This document shows, in pieces, positions 48,090-59,306 of a DNA stretch of 64,000 nucleotides (its first letter is position 1; every line of letters starts with the position of its first letter). Origin of the DNA: Chaetomium olivaceum. Its lineage: Eukaryota; Ascomycota; Sordariomycetes; Sordariales; Chaetomiaceae. A program made the position numbers and the translations under genes. The notes under the pieces were generated by a model, which saw only the letters and a list, made by a program, of their open reading frames with translations, had not been told where the DNA came from and ran no database searches. The stretch is from positions 186,001-250,000 of the forward strand of contig JAYWVB010000038.1 of assembly GCA_039881045.1 (NCBI GenBank), in the 5' to 3' direction.

Positions 48090-51086
48090 ATGGAGAATGT
48101 CCCGTGTAATGTCATATATGTCGATCGGTCCGTGTCGCGGGACCGGAGCATCAAGGCCGGCGAGCCTATCCGCGACGGAAATGCGAGTGAGGTAGAACCG
48201 GCGCATGTTATAGAAAATGCTGCGCTGCTTTTGGACGTGTTTGACCAAGGTATGCATGCCGTCTGCCGCCCGACCCAATCGATTCGTCCGCCGTGATGCT
48301 GGATGGATTGCTAACTGCCGGATATAGTCCATTTGTGCAGCACCGGAGGTGCATGTCTCTCCCAATGGCTGAGTCTCCAAGAGACATCGATGGCCGCCCT
48401 CAAGCCGACTGTCTTCGTACTGCACACTCCTCATCAAGAGGGCATCCCCGAGCGGTCCCGCTCGAGCTCTCCCTCGCCGCCATCCCTGATTACCGACGCT
48501 AGCGAAAACCAAGAGGAGGAGCTATACGGGCTGGCATTGCTGAAGAGGATCATTTCCGAGTCGTATGTGCGCAATATGTCCAAGCTTGTTGTCACGGTTC
48601 CTATTGTTGCCACCTCGCCTGGTAATCATTCGGGAGCCGAGAATGGGACGGGCGAAGCCAGGGGCCGCACTGTCAACAAGATGATGCTGAGGAAGTGCCT
48701 CGACGTGGGCGCTACGGATGTCATGACGAATCCCATGAACTCCAAGTGTGTCACCAACCTCGAGATCCATGCCTACCGTGCCCAACTGGACGCTGCTCGG
48801 GATCAGAAGGCGTTGGTGGAGCTCCGTCGGGGCCGAAAACGGTCGTGGGTTGGCATCTGCGAAGAGAAACCATTCTCGTATCTGCGGGAAGCCATGGTTT
48901 CAAAGCTCATGGGTCGGATTTGCCGCATCGGGAGCGAGACGGACGAGGTGGCTTGTAGCATCAAGCTGTCCATTAGCGCTGAGAAGCAGGCCGAGGTCAC
49001 GTCAGCAGTCGGCCAATGGCATTTTTGCGCCCATGATTTCACCGAGGACGAGCTTGTCGTGGCGGCTTTGGTTATGTTTAAACACGCATTGTCCATGCCC
49101 GAGTTGGAGCCATGGCGGATACCAACAGGTACGTCTTCTGTTATCATGACGATCACAATCCACTAACTAACCGATTCATCCAGACCAGCTACACCGCTTT
49201 CTCCTCGCCTGCCGGGCGGCTTACAACACCTTTGTCCCGTATCATAACTTCCGCCACGTGGTTGATGTTCTGCAGGCAACCTTCCACTTCCTCGTCCGCA
49301 TTGGCGCACTACCACCTTATCGTTCGGCCGATGGTGTGCTGTCCGCGGCTTGCCACAAGTCGCCAATCGCAGAGCTTCTTCGGCCGTTTGAGGCCTTGAC
49401 GCTTCTCATCACGGCCATTGGTCATGATGTCGGCCACCCCGGCGTCAACAACGGTTTCCTAGTGACACTAAATGCGCCACTCGCCCAGCTGTACAACGAT
49501 CGTTCTGTTCTCGAATCGTTTCACTGCGCTGCCTACTCGCAAATCTTGCGACGGTATTGGCCCGCAACCTTCTGCGACAGCAAGATGCGTCACCTGATGA
49601 TTAGCTCGATCCTAGCCACGGACATGGGACTGCACTTTGACTACATGAGGAAGCTCGGCGATTTGCAGGGAAAGCTGCGTCCCAATAACTCCACTGAAGG
49701 TTGGGACGAAGGCGCCAAGAATGAGCAAAAGGCGTTGGCATGTGCCCTCCTTATCAAATGCGCAGATATAAGCAACGTCGTAAGTTTATGCCCCCCGCGG
49801 CCAATAACTGTTGTTCTCGACCATGATTCTGATTCCCGTAATAGACCCGACGGCACGATGCTGCCCTCCAATGGATGAACATCCTGTCGGAGGAATTCTC
49901 GCGTCAAGCCAGCATGGAAAACGAGTTGGAGATCAAGACATCGTTGATGTCGGAGCCGAAGCAGGACAAGCTGTCACTGACCACTGCCCAGCTGAAGTTC
50001 ATGAATCTGTTTGCGCTCCCGCTATTCCAAGGCGTTGCGGACATTCTGCCCGCGATGCAGTACTGCGTCGACGAACTCCTCTTGAACAAGGAATTGTTTG
50101 ACCAGTGTCTACTGGACGAACAAAAGCGGCAGTCGCCTACCGAACCGGCTCCACGGGACAATAACATCGAGCTCTCGCCGAAGTCGATCAATTTCACAAC
50201 CTGTCCAGATCCGGCGACAGAAGCGCATCCCGCCAAGGGGGCAATGGGTTCAGTGCCAAAGGTCGTTGAGCCCCAGATGCCAGAACCGGCTATTCCTCCC
50301 TATCAAACAGATACCTTCCAAAAACTGTCCCCGAGCGCCAGACGTCCAGCCGAAGGACGGATGGTGAACGACATTGTCACCAGTTTCTCCCCAGGCAACG
50401 ACTTCACCCCAAGCGGATCATTCAACGTGAACGGCACCAGCCAGCAGCACGGTCACACCCGGCAGAAATACAGCGAAACAACGGAGGGTAGTTCCGCACC
50501 TAACAGTGGTGACTGGGCTTCACAAGCGACGAGCGCTACAACCGGAAGGATGCCGCTGTCACCCAGCACGCAGGGCACCAGCATCGTGAGCCGCGATTCA
50601 TTTGAGCGACCCCACAGCTACAGTACCAGCGTGCCCGTTCCGAGTTTGTCGGCGCCCGACGAGTCACCCACCACCGTTCCAGTGTCCGCCGCCACCACCC
50701 AGAGCAAAGCAGACCCGAACGTTCCTAGCTATCCGCCGCCTCCGTTGGCGTTAGATGGGGAGCACGACGCGCTGCAAAACGGCCACCACTACACAAACGG
50801 CGGGGCGAAGAGGAACGGCGGGACCGAGCCCGTTGATCCAGCCAACAGGCAGCTCAAGAAGAAACCGAGCCGGTTCAGGATCAATGGCTTTCAAAACCTG
50901 TTTCGGAAACACAAGAACTCGAGTCCGCCGATGCAGGCGGCTGATACTGCCGGTAGAGCTGGGACCGCCGCTTGCTCTAAGCACGAGTCTATTTTCTCGT
51001 GTTCATCTCTTCTCAGTGGTGATAGGGCCGGGTCTTCCGTTGATTCGCAACATTTGTCGGGAGGGCATCCTCTTTTGGATTCCTAG
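48090..51086 (+). CDS. PDE2: High-affinity cAMP phosphodiesterase, class I (PDE2/PdeH type)
   Basis: Four exons: 48090-48249, 48328-49128, 49184-49779 and 49845-51086, all GT..AG, giving 932 residues. The HD-type catalytic domain spans roughly residues 335-600: HNFRH (about 342), ITAIGHDVGHPGVNN (about 401) and ADISNV-TRRHDAALQW, split across the last intron, contain the metal-binding His and Asp residues. The N-terminal ~330 residues include a receiver-like fold-sized segment without clear signature; the C-terminal ~300 are disordered, Ser/Pro/Thr-rich and end with a basic patch (LKKKPSRFRINGFQ). The enzyme hydrolyses cAMP to AMP and so restrains protein kinase A signalling in growth, conidiation and, in pathogens, infection. 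The start has an upstream in-frame stop and an acceptable context (ACCATGG). The long gene-free region upstream may hold extended regulation. Confidence 0.95.
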
Positions 51087-52480
51087 GCCTTCCCAGAAGC
51101 GTTGGACGATTTGTCCTTTCCACGCAGCCTTCATTTCTCTGTGGTTCTTTTTCAGTGTTCTGTTACGCATTGCCATTGGAACTAGTTAGCGAACGTCGTG
51201 TATGATGGTGCGCCGTTACGCGCGTGGTCCGTTCGTTGTCTTTCCTTATTCAGTTTTCCCCTTGATTTTCTACCCCCCGGCTACGTATATAAAGACGAGA
51301 CGAGCATGGCGAGTCAAGATTCCTGGCCGGGGTTGGCTTTTCTCTTCATAACCCTAGGGTTGGTTGGTCGGTATAGGGAAAGAATGACTGGGCGGATGGG
51401 CACGCTTGGTGGATGGCGCGTGGGGGTTGTTGGTCTGGCTTAATCACGGGGTTGGCGGAGTTGGACGGGTCTAACGATGAATTGTTTGGGGGATACTTTC
51501 CTTTTTCCCCCGTCGGTTCACATACCCTTCAGGCCGGGGGAGAGGGGAAGAAAAGGAAGGGAAGGCGGGGGTTGTGAAGCGAACGGGAGGTTGCGGCATG
51601 GCCGGACGGATTGCTTGACCCAGGCAAAAGGAAGGAAGGAAGGGGAGGTGGAGAGGAAGACAGGCTGTATATACTTGGATGTGCTGCGATCTGTACAAAA
51701 AATATGCTATCCCCGTTGACAACAACCTCACGTGTCCCCCTCTTTGCTCGTGTTCGCCGCTGCCCTTGCCGCTCGCTCTTGGCCTCGTTCCCAGCAAATA
51801 CATCATCAGGTTCTGCTTTGACCTCCCAGGCGGCCCCAACAGCAGCACTCGTCTCTGTCCCTCGTGTGCCCCTATCGGTGATAGATATGCTACTTAAATA
51901 TCCGTCTTGTTGCCCTCCAAGAGGATGGTTGTCAACGGGGTAAACTTGTTCGAACGTATGGGTATGGAGGGTATGTGCATACAAGATATGTTCTCGTAAT
52001 ACCTAGTATCACCCGCCGTTTCTTCGTCACCTACTTTCCTTCCCTCTGGTTACCTCCATGATCCTAGGGTCTTCATCTTGGTGATGGGGTAACGTTGGCC
52101 ACACGCTGACGCGCGCGAGTGACATTGATGGTTCTCTTCGTCATGAGCGGATTCGGATTTTGTAATGGGCATAGAGACGTCATTGCGAGCATACCTAGAT
52201 GCTGGTTCCATGTTGACGGGACAGGAAAGGCCATTTGCATCTGCATTCGGGCCAAGAATACGGATTAACGACTAATTCCATTCAATTAGGAAACGAGCAT
52301 CTGTTTACTTGTTAAGAAACCCGGGATCACACACAGTCCGTCCTATTTCGTACACGCCGCACATTCAATCTCCAACGACTCGACCAAAAAAGCAATGTAC
52401 CAAGACAGAGTGAAATAACAATTATTGCTAAATACGGATCATGTCCCCTGTAAAGATGCTGCTCCAACAATGGTTTCCCT
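51087..52480. other. Convergent intergenic region
   Basis: 1.4 kb between the stops of the phosphodiesterase and carboxypeptidase genes. No gene supported; probably long 3' untranslated regions. Confidence 0.6.
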
Positions 52481-54209
52481 CTATTTGGCAAACCACTCGC
52501 CGTTGAGCCACCTGTTCAGGAAGTCAAGCGAGTTCTCGGGCTGGTCCATGGGGACCATGTGACCGGCCTGGTAGACTTGCATGAAGGTGAAGTTGCCGGA
52601 GGCCTTGACCTTGCCGTACTCCTTCTCAGCGCCAGCAAGCTTCAGATCCTTGATCTTGGCCGCATTGAAGTCCTTCTTGCCGGGCCACTCGAGCGCCTCG
52701 GTCCAAGCCTGGTTGCCAAGCCAGTTGCAAATGTAGTCAGCGTCGCCAGCATAGATAAGGACGGGGATCTCCTCGAGAAGCCCGGGCACAAGGCGGTGGA
52801 AGGGCTGCATCCAGTCGCCCTGGAAGAGGAAGTTCCGGTTGATGTCAAAGTTGCAGCTGTCATAGCTCGAAACCTCAACGCCCAAAGCGTCCATGACCGA
52901 TTGCTCGTTCAGGTAGTCGCTGATGTACCCAAGACCGCTGTAGCAGAGGTTGCTGCTGTCCTCGCATTGGCTGCGGATGTCGTAGACATTCTGACCAGTG
53001 CGCTGGTAGGGGCCAATCATGGCGTTGTTGCAGTAGATGGAGGCCGGGACGCAGCTCCACACGCTACCGCTCTCGTAGCAGTTGCTAATCAACGACTGGC
53101 AGCGCGGGAGGGCATTGTCCATGCTGCGGCACTCAGCCTCGCCGAGGACAGCGGGATAGCCACCCTCACCGCAGGCCATGGGGCGGTAGTGCTCGTACTG
53201 AGTGAGGCCATCAGTCAGGCCGTTTCCGATGAGGACAGACTTGAGGTTGATGTTCCGGTTCTTGTGGGCCAGAATCTCAGAGGCAAAGACCGGGATGTAG
53301 TGACCAGCATACGACTCGCCAGCGATGTGGAAGTCCTGCTTCGCGTATTCGGGGAATTGGTGGAAGAAGAGGGTCAGGAGAGCGTAGACGTCCTTGCCAG
53401 CAGCAATGGTGTTGCTCACAGAAGAGCCGGAATACGAGTACCCGACGTTGACGGGTTGGTCGAGGAAGATGACACTGGCGTTGTTGTTCCAGCTGAACTC
53501 GTTGTTGACAACCTTCAGCTTCTTGTCGATCGATGAAGGACCGAGCTCGAGGAAAAGACCCGTGAGCGACGAGCAGCCGGGGCCGCCGTTGAGCCACAGG
53601 ATCACAGGGTCATTCTTGGGGTCATTGCGCGACTCAAAGAACCCTACGGATTGAGTCAGCATGAGTGTATTTGGGTGGCGATGATAAAAAGAGTGATGGA
53701 AACTTACAGTAAAACAAGTGCTTGTCGTTGGCCTCGTCATCGAGATAGCCGCTGTACTGCTTGACCGAATCGACGTTGAGCTTGGACGGGTCGACAGCCT
53801 TGACGCGGAGATTGTAGTCCTCGAGGCGGCCATCCACCTGGCGGTGTTTCCCGCCATCGGAATCCTGCACCCACATGCCCTGGACATCGGCGCCCTTCAC
53901 GACGTGGTTCCAGTCATCACGGCGGTGATGGGGCTTGGGTTTGCTGAGCCACGAGAGGTCCTTGAAGGCGCTGTCGGGGACAAGCAGCTTAATCTCCTCC
54001 CAGAGCGCCTTCGTCTCAGCCGTCATTCCGGAGAAAGCATCCTCGAAACTCTCGAAAGGGCGGCCAGCGGCATCGGTGAAGGCATCCGAGATGGGCTTCA
54101 TGGCCTCCTGGGCCTTTCCGAAGCCGCCGGAGAGCACATGCTGAGCTTGTTGCTGGAACGACGCGGCTGAAGCCGCGCCGAACAGCACTGTCGAGGCTGC
54201 GATCCTCAT
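52481..54209 (-). CDS. cpyA: Vacuolar serine carboxypeptidase (carboxypeptidase Y)
   Basis: Two exons on the minus strand: 54209-53708 and 53643-52481, joined by a 64-nt GT..AG intron that restores KHLFYWFFESRND. The product is 554 residues, the usual length. It starts MRIAASTVLFGAASA, a signal peptide, followed by a propeptide that ends near the KPKPHHRRDD region. Catalytic triad: Ser in GESYAGHYIP (about residue 277), Asp in GDADYICNWLGNQ (about 467) and His in AGHMVPMDQP (about 526). The oxyanion segment NGGPGCSS and several cysteines for the conserved disulfides are present. It removes C-terminal residues from peptides in the vacuole after activation by proteinase A. The start is the only Met that gives a signal peptide. 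Confidence 0.97.
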
Positions 54210-55156
54210 TGCGAACTTGCGCTGATGATGGTTGATGTGTGGAATGAAGAGACGATGATGGCAGGTTGATTGGGAGTGATGAGAGAAGGAAGAAGGAAGA
54301 TAGGAAGGAAGAGGTGGGAGCTTGGGGGGTTGGGTTCGATGAAACGAGCAATCGGGAGCAGCACCTGCCGGACTCGGGGAAGCGCGCTCACAAGGCACAT
54401 CCAGGCACGCATTGGTTGCGCCACACCGGTTGTCTGGGTACCTTGCAGGCTGGGTCACGAGAACCGACTAAAGTGGGGTTCTGACAGAAAAGAGACCATA
54501 TGGCGGTCAGCCTCGCTAGGAGAGCCGGTCATTCTTTGTAGCCTTGGCAACTGCGGGCCAATAGAAACTGAGACAGTTCATCAAGCCAACTCCATGACAG
54601 CCCTGCCTTCAGGGCTGCGTCATCGGCCGAGATAAGGTAAACACAACGGACCAACAGCCCCGGAGCTGAATCACAAGGCTTCTCCGCCGGTGTCAACAAT
54701 ATCGATAATTGCAATGTCCCAGTATACTACTCACACAATGCTCAATCATTTTATTTTATTTTGACGATGAAAAAGGGAAGAGACAGGAACTCCCGGCGGC
54801 GATCAGTGAGCAGCATTACGTCTGCCGTGCACCAACGCCCAGCCATCCCCGCAAAAAGACCCGCCTGACTCATCTCGACTCATCCACACTATGTCCGGAT
54901 AGAGGAGCCACAGTGGGCTGGCGCCTCAACGCCCCTCCAGATCTGGTTTGGCGGGGTAGTTGATAAGGAAAAAGTCCCCGCGGGCAGGAAAACAAACGGG
55001 ACATTAAAGGAACTTGAGAAAAGACAGAACCCCGAATTGTCAAGACCACCCAAAAAAGAAACAAGAAATTACCTTAGTTACCACTCCTTTCCGACAATCC
55101 CTGAGCCAGACGCTTCTTCCCAGCTCCCGGGTGCCACACCTTCCCCAACCGCCACC
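54210..55156. promoter_or_regulatory. Divergent intergenic region, carboxypeptidase / Sdo1
   Basis: About 950 bp between two divergent starts; must contain both promoters. Nothing specific recognised. Confidence 0.5.
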
Positions 55157-56131
55157 ATGGTGATCCAGCAGCCCTCCAACCAGATCAAACTCACCAACGT
55201 GTCGCTGGTGCGGCTAAAAAAAGGCAAGAAGCGGTTCGAGATCGCCTGCTACAAGAACAAAGTGCTCGAATGGCGATCCGGCATCGAAACCGACCTCGAC
55301 AACGTCCTCCAGATTCCCTCGGTATTCCTGAACGTATCCAAGGGCCAAACCGCACCCTCAGCCGAGCTGGCCAAGGCGTTCGGCAAGGACACGTCGGTGG
55401 ACGACATCATCCTGGAGATCCTGCGCAAGGGCGAGATGCAGGTCGGGGAGAAGGAGCGCACGGCGCAGCTGGAGCGCGTGCACAACGAGGTCATCTCCAT
55501 CGTGGCCAGCAAGCTGGTCGACCCGCGCACCAAGCGCGTCTACACGTCGGGCATGATCGACAAGGCCCTCGACATGCTCAGCTCCAACGCCCACCAGCAA
55601 CAACAACAAGACAAGGATAACAACAGCAAGAAGGACAGCAATAATAACAACAACGAAAGCAATAGCGGCAACCCCAGCACAACCGCCACCCCCACAACAG
55701 GCGAAGCCGGCGAGAGCAAGCCGCGGCCGACGTGGACGGGTGTGTCGGCGAACAAGAGCGCCAAGTCGCAGGCGCTGGACGCGATGAAAGCGCTGATCGC
55801 GCACCAGCCGATCCCCGTGGCGCGCGCCCGCATGCGGCTGCGCATAACCTGCTCGTCCAACGTGCTGAAGCAGCCCGTCAAGGCGCCCAAGGGTGGGAAG
55901 GATACTACGGAAGGGGGGGATGGGGAGCCGAAAGCGCCTGGGACGGTCAAGGACAAGATCCTTAGCTTTATCGAGCAGGTGGAGAATCAGGATGTTATAG
56001 GTTCGGAGTGGGAGATTGTCGGGTTTGTAGAGCCTGGGGCGTTCAAGGGGCTGTCTGACTTCGTGGGAGGCGAGACGAAAGGGCAGGGTAGGGTTGAGGT
56101 TCTCGACATGGCCGTCACTCACGAAGAATAA
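55157..56131 (+). CDS. SDO1: Ribosome maturation protein SBDS/Sdo1
   Basis: Intronless, 324 residues. The start GCCACCATGG at 55157 is an ideal context and gives MVIQQPSNQIKLTNVSLVRL, the usual N-terminus. The FYSH domain (KGKKRFEIACYKNKVLEWR) is followed by the conserved DDIILEILRKGEMQVGEKER segment and PIPVARARMRLRI. SBDS works with the GTPase Efl1 to evict Tif6/eIF6 from 60S subunits in the cytosol. The usual length is about 250; here a Gln/Asn/Lys/Ser-rich block at about residues 148-190 interrupts domain II in the loop between helices, and a shorter Lys/Gly block (VKAPKGGKDTTEGG) interrupts domain III. Both are in-frame and away from the core, so the protein should be functional. Confidence 0.96.
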   Translation: MVIQQPSNQIKLTNVSLVRLKKGKKRFEIACYKNKVLEWRSGIETDLDNVLQIPSVFLNVSKGQTAPSAELAKAFGKDTSVDDIILEILRKGEMQVGEKERTAQLERVHNEVISIVASKLVDPRTKRVYTSGMIDKALDMLSSNAHQQQQQDKDNNSKKDSNNNNNESNSGNPSTTATPTTGEAGESKPRPTWTGVSANKSAKSQALDAMKALIAHQPIPVARARMRLRITCSSNVLKQPVKAPKGGKDTTEGGDGEPKAPGTVKDKILSFIEQVENQDVIGSEWEIVGFVEPGAFKGLSDFVGGETKGQGRVEVLDMAVTHEE

Positions 56132-56467
56132 TGACCAAATGCCTGATACCCCCTTTTTTTTTTAGTTTCATGTGGGCGTTTGGTATTTCAAAAAGAAAAA
56201 CAGGTAGCAAATCCGTCACTCATCGTGGCACATATTGTTGGCACAAGTCATTATACTTTTTCATGTCCGCGCCTGTATTGTCATGCTGTGAATCATGGTG
56301 GTTCCCTTTAGCGATCCTGCGAGCTCCCCAACGAATTGCCGAGATATGCGCAAGGTGTAATAAAAATCAACCCGTCCCGTCCATGACCACCCCTTAGCCT
56401 TGGGATAACACCGCCAGAAAGCCAAGCACAGCAGTGCCAAAGAATGCCGCACGCCAGAGAAACCCAC
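56132..56467. other. Convergent intergenic region
   Basis: 336 bp between the Sdo1 stop and the S18 stop. Nothing recognised beyond an A/T-rich stretch just after the Sdo1 stop. Confidence 0.6.
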
Positions 56468-57650
56468 TTAACCACCCTTCTTCTTGGACACACCGACGGT
56501 CCGGCCGCGGCGGCCGGTCGTCTTGGTGTGCTGGCCACGCACACGGAGGCCCCAGTAGTGACGGAGACCACGGTGGGCGCGGATCTTCTTCAAGCGCTCG
56601 AGATCATCACGGAGCTTGGAGTCGACACCGTTGGCGAGGACCTGGGAGTCCTTGCCATCGACAATGTCGCGCTGCCTGTTGAGGAACCACTGTTGTGCCG
56701 CTGTTAGTGTCCGCTTGTCCTGCGAGCGATCTTAATAATAGACTTACCCCGGGGATCTTGTAGGCGGTGGGGTTCTGGATGATGGTGACCAGGCGCTCAA
56801 GCTCCTCAGAGGTGAGCTCACCGGCGCGCTTGTTCAGGTCGACATCGGCCTTCTTGCACACAAGGTTGGCTGTTCACCTGGTCAGCCATGTGTTCCCGCG
56901 AGTGTGCGACTTCGGTGAAGCGAGCGGCGGTCGCCTGCATATTATCGCGATGCGGAGCCAACGGAATACGTACAGTAACGACGACCAACACCCTTGATCT
57001 TACTGGATCACATCAGGTTAGCCCATGAACCTCAAATACTGCAATTCGGTGGAGGCTTACGTCAAGGAGTAGACGACCTTCTGCTTGCCGTCCACGTTGG
57101 TGTTGAGCAGACGCAGAATGTGGTTGAAGTTGCTCTGAGGATCTTGTTAGCGTCCATTACACACAGCACATGCGCAATGCATGCGATGAATCTGCCGAGC
57201 GTTGTCTGCTTTCTGCTGCCGTTCCGGTTCCTGGGCCACTGTTGCGAGTTCGAAATGCTCTGGTCGCATTTAGGGACCGTGATCTCGCACGGCTGACTGC
57301 CCTTGGGGCCATGTGCGCCATCGAAATCCAAAGATGATCTCAAATCTACTCTTCGGTGCCGTGTTCCTAATGTGATGCCACCCACCGAGGGCCACGGCGG
57401 ACATCTACCCCCACACCATGCCGCCTCTTTTGCTCCGCTGTACGATATCGGCTAGCGGACGATGTGCGAGATTTGATTGTGGTCATGTCGAATGCACTCG
57501 CGAGCCGAGTTTGTCGATCGAGCGGATAATCGTTGTCGGCATCGCAACCCGTCAAGATGGCCCGGCAGCAGGATTTCGCAGACAACAGGGAGGCGATGGA
57601 ATTATCCATCTTGGATGTCCACATACCTTCTCGCCCGATACGAGAGACAT
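56468..57650 (-). CDS. rps18: 40S ribosomal protein S18 (uS13)
   Basis: Five exons on the minus strand: 57650-57627, 57134-57061, 57002-56974, 56869-56748 and 56689-56468, all GT..AG. The joined frame is 156 residues, exactly the family length: MSLVSGEK-SNFNHILRLLNTNVDGKQKV, KIKGVGRRYSNLVCKKADVD, then IPGWFLNRQRDIVDGK and the basic C-terminus RVRGQHTKTTGRRGRT. S18 lies in the head of the small subunit and contacts the P-site tRNA. Intron 1 is long (492 nt) compared with the others (about 58-104 nt), which is common in fungal ribosomal-protein genes. The start is the first ATG of the 24-nt first exon. Upstream teloboxes support ribosomal-protein regulation. Confidence 0.97.
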
Positions 57651-58061
57651 GTTGGGCAACTTGGTCGGCACTCGTTGCTAACTTGCTTGTCCGAGATCGT
57701 GGGAAGGAGTTGCCAGTAAATTTGTGCCGCGATAGGTTTTCGAATTTCTGTGTGGTCACGTGGTGGGGCAAGCTTCCTGCAGCGCATTGACCTCGCAAGC
57801 GTTCAATATTCAACAGACCCTAACCCTTAATCTACAACTTTTCTCAACATCAACACAACAACGCCCCTTGTGGAGACGGATGGGGTTAAGGGTCCACACA
57901 ATTCTCTCTCTTCATCTATTTGGTGCAAGCGCTTTTCCCTGGCCATCATTTACCATGTGATGCAATTTCTTCTTGGGCTTGGACAAAGTTCACCCCAAAC
58001 CCTTCGCTCAAGACTGCCTCAGTGACTTCCATATCAACCAAAACTCCAGCATCAGACTATC
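57651..58061. promoter_or_regulatory. S18 promoter region with telobox-like repeats
   Basis: 411 bp between the S18 start and the first 5S gene. Contains CCCTAACCCT at 57818-57827 and GGGGTTAAGGG at 57882-57892, 170-240 bp upstream of the S18 ATG. TTAGGG-type teloboxes are known Tbf1/Rap1-class sites in fungal ribosomal-protein promoters; the link here is inference. Confidence 0.55.
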
Positions 58062-58180
58062 ACATACGACCATACCTGCTAGAAAACACGGGATCCCGTC
58101 CGCTCTCCCCTAGTTAAACTTGCAAGGGCCAAACTAGTACTCAGGTCGGTGACGACTGGGGAATCCTTGGTGTTGTATGT
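58062..58180 (+). rRNA. 5S rRNA, copy 1
   Basis: 119 nt. The ends ACATACGACCAT and TGTTGTATGT match filamentous-fungal 5S rRNA and can pair to close helix I; the loop segment GGGATCCCGTCCGCTC is the conserved loop B-C region. It is followed at once by a T run (58180-58185), the RNA polymerase III terminator. The free-standing position, outside the rDNA repeat, is typical of Neurospora and relatives. Confidence 0.93.
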
Positions 58181-58185
58181 TTTTT
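58180..58185 (+). terminator. Pol III terminator, 5S copy 1
   Basis: Run of six T beginning with the last base of the 5S gene. Confidence 0.85.
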
Positions 58186-58252
58186 ATTGCTATACTTTCC
58201 TATAGAGGACTGGAGCCCACCTTTATAGACAACACGAGCTTAGTCGCCTATT

Positions 58253-58371
58253 ACATACGACCATACCTACTTGAAAATACGGGATCCCGTCCGCTCTCCC
58301 CTAGTCAAACAAGTAAGGGCCAAACTAGTACTCAGGTCGGTGACGACTGGGGAATCCTTGGTGTTGTATGT
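58253..58371 (+). rRNA. 5S rRNA, copy 2
   Basis: 119 nt, 72 bp downstream of copy 1 in the same direction. Identical to copy 1 except at gene positions 17, 20, 26, 54, 59, 60 and 62, most of which pair with one another in helix II. Followed by a T5 run (58373-58377). The 72-bp spacer differs from the sequence on the other flanks, so only the gene itself is duplicated or conserved. Confidence 0.92.
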
Positions 58372-59306
58372 ATTTTTGTTGCTATCGTCTCTTCTAGAGT
58401 ACTCAAACCTGGGCGGTAAGGACGGTCCATCCATGGCCGGGATGGAAGTGGGAGATATGGGGGCGAGCGAGGACATTATGAGCCGGGAGCGGCAAGACAG
58501 GTGGAATGCCTTCATTTTGTCGTAGCCGATGGATTGGGTGATCTCTTCGGCGTGGATTGAGAAAAGACGGACGAAACGCCACGACGAGGTGGGAGAGATT
58601 GAAGAAGCCGTTCAGCTCTCCCTTGCCCCTGATAACCTCCTCAGCCTTTATCTCTAGTCGTGTCACTCCCCCCTCGGCGACGGCGACGGCCCGTTGGTGG
58701 TACATATACGGTACGTAACCGGAACCGCCTATTGTCCATCGACGTCCATCGAGCGCGCTATAGGTCCACCCACCTCAACTACTCGAGGGAGCTCTCCATC
58801 TACCACTCCTACCCCCGTTGCCTTTCATCGTTCCTCTTCGTATTTCTTTCCTTCCACAGCCTTTTCCAGCCCTTTCCACATTCTCGCTCACCTCTCAACC
58901 TGCCCTCCACCGTTACCGCCTCCGAGCCAACCAACTACAGTAGATTACGCAACAGTCTTTCCCCGCCGCTCGCTCCCCAAGACCGGCCAACAAAGGCGCA
59001 CTCAACAACAACCTCTCGTCACCCTTGTTCACCCGAGCCAACAACACTTAACAACAACCCCCCGCCGCCGCTCCCTCCCTCCCCAAGACCAACTCACGGC
59101 AGCAGACTAAGCAACAACCTCCCCGCCGCGTCCTTCTCCGGCCATTAAGCTTGATGAACCATAAACGACGTGGGCTGTTAATAGATCACTTGTTGTCACG
59201 TATTAGATCGACTTCAGGTGATATTAGAATATCGCACTCTCCCACGTATAGCGCCGGCTCATCCGCCACACACAACTCAAATCAAAATGGAACAACATCC
59301 TACCTA
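58372..59306. other. Intergenic region
   Basis: No supported gene. Pyrimidine-rich, Ser/Pro-coding stretches on the plus strand around 58800-59140 look like low-complexity sequence rather than an exon. Confidence 0.55.
58373..58377 (+). terminator. Pol III terminator, 5S copy 2
   Basis: Run of five T, one base after the end of the second 5S gene. Confidence 0.8.

Noticed and set aside
52559..53536. 325-codon open frame on the plus strand
   Set aside because: Antisense to the carboxypeptidase Y catalytic domain, whose triad is intact on the minus strand.
55358..56122. 254-codon open frame on the minus strand
   Set aside because: Shadow of the Sdo1 gene in a GC-rich third-position context.
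57818..57892. Telomere or chromosome end
   Set aside because: Only one to two TTAGGG-like units in mixed orientation, with normal genes on both sides.
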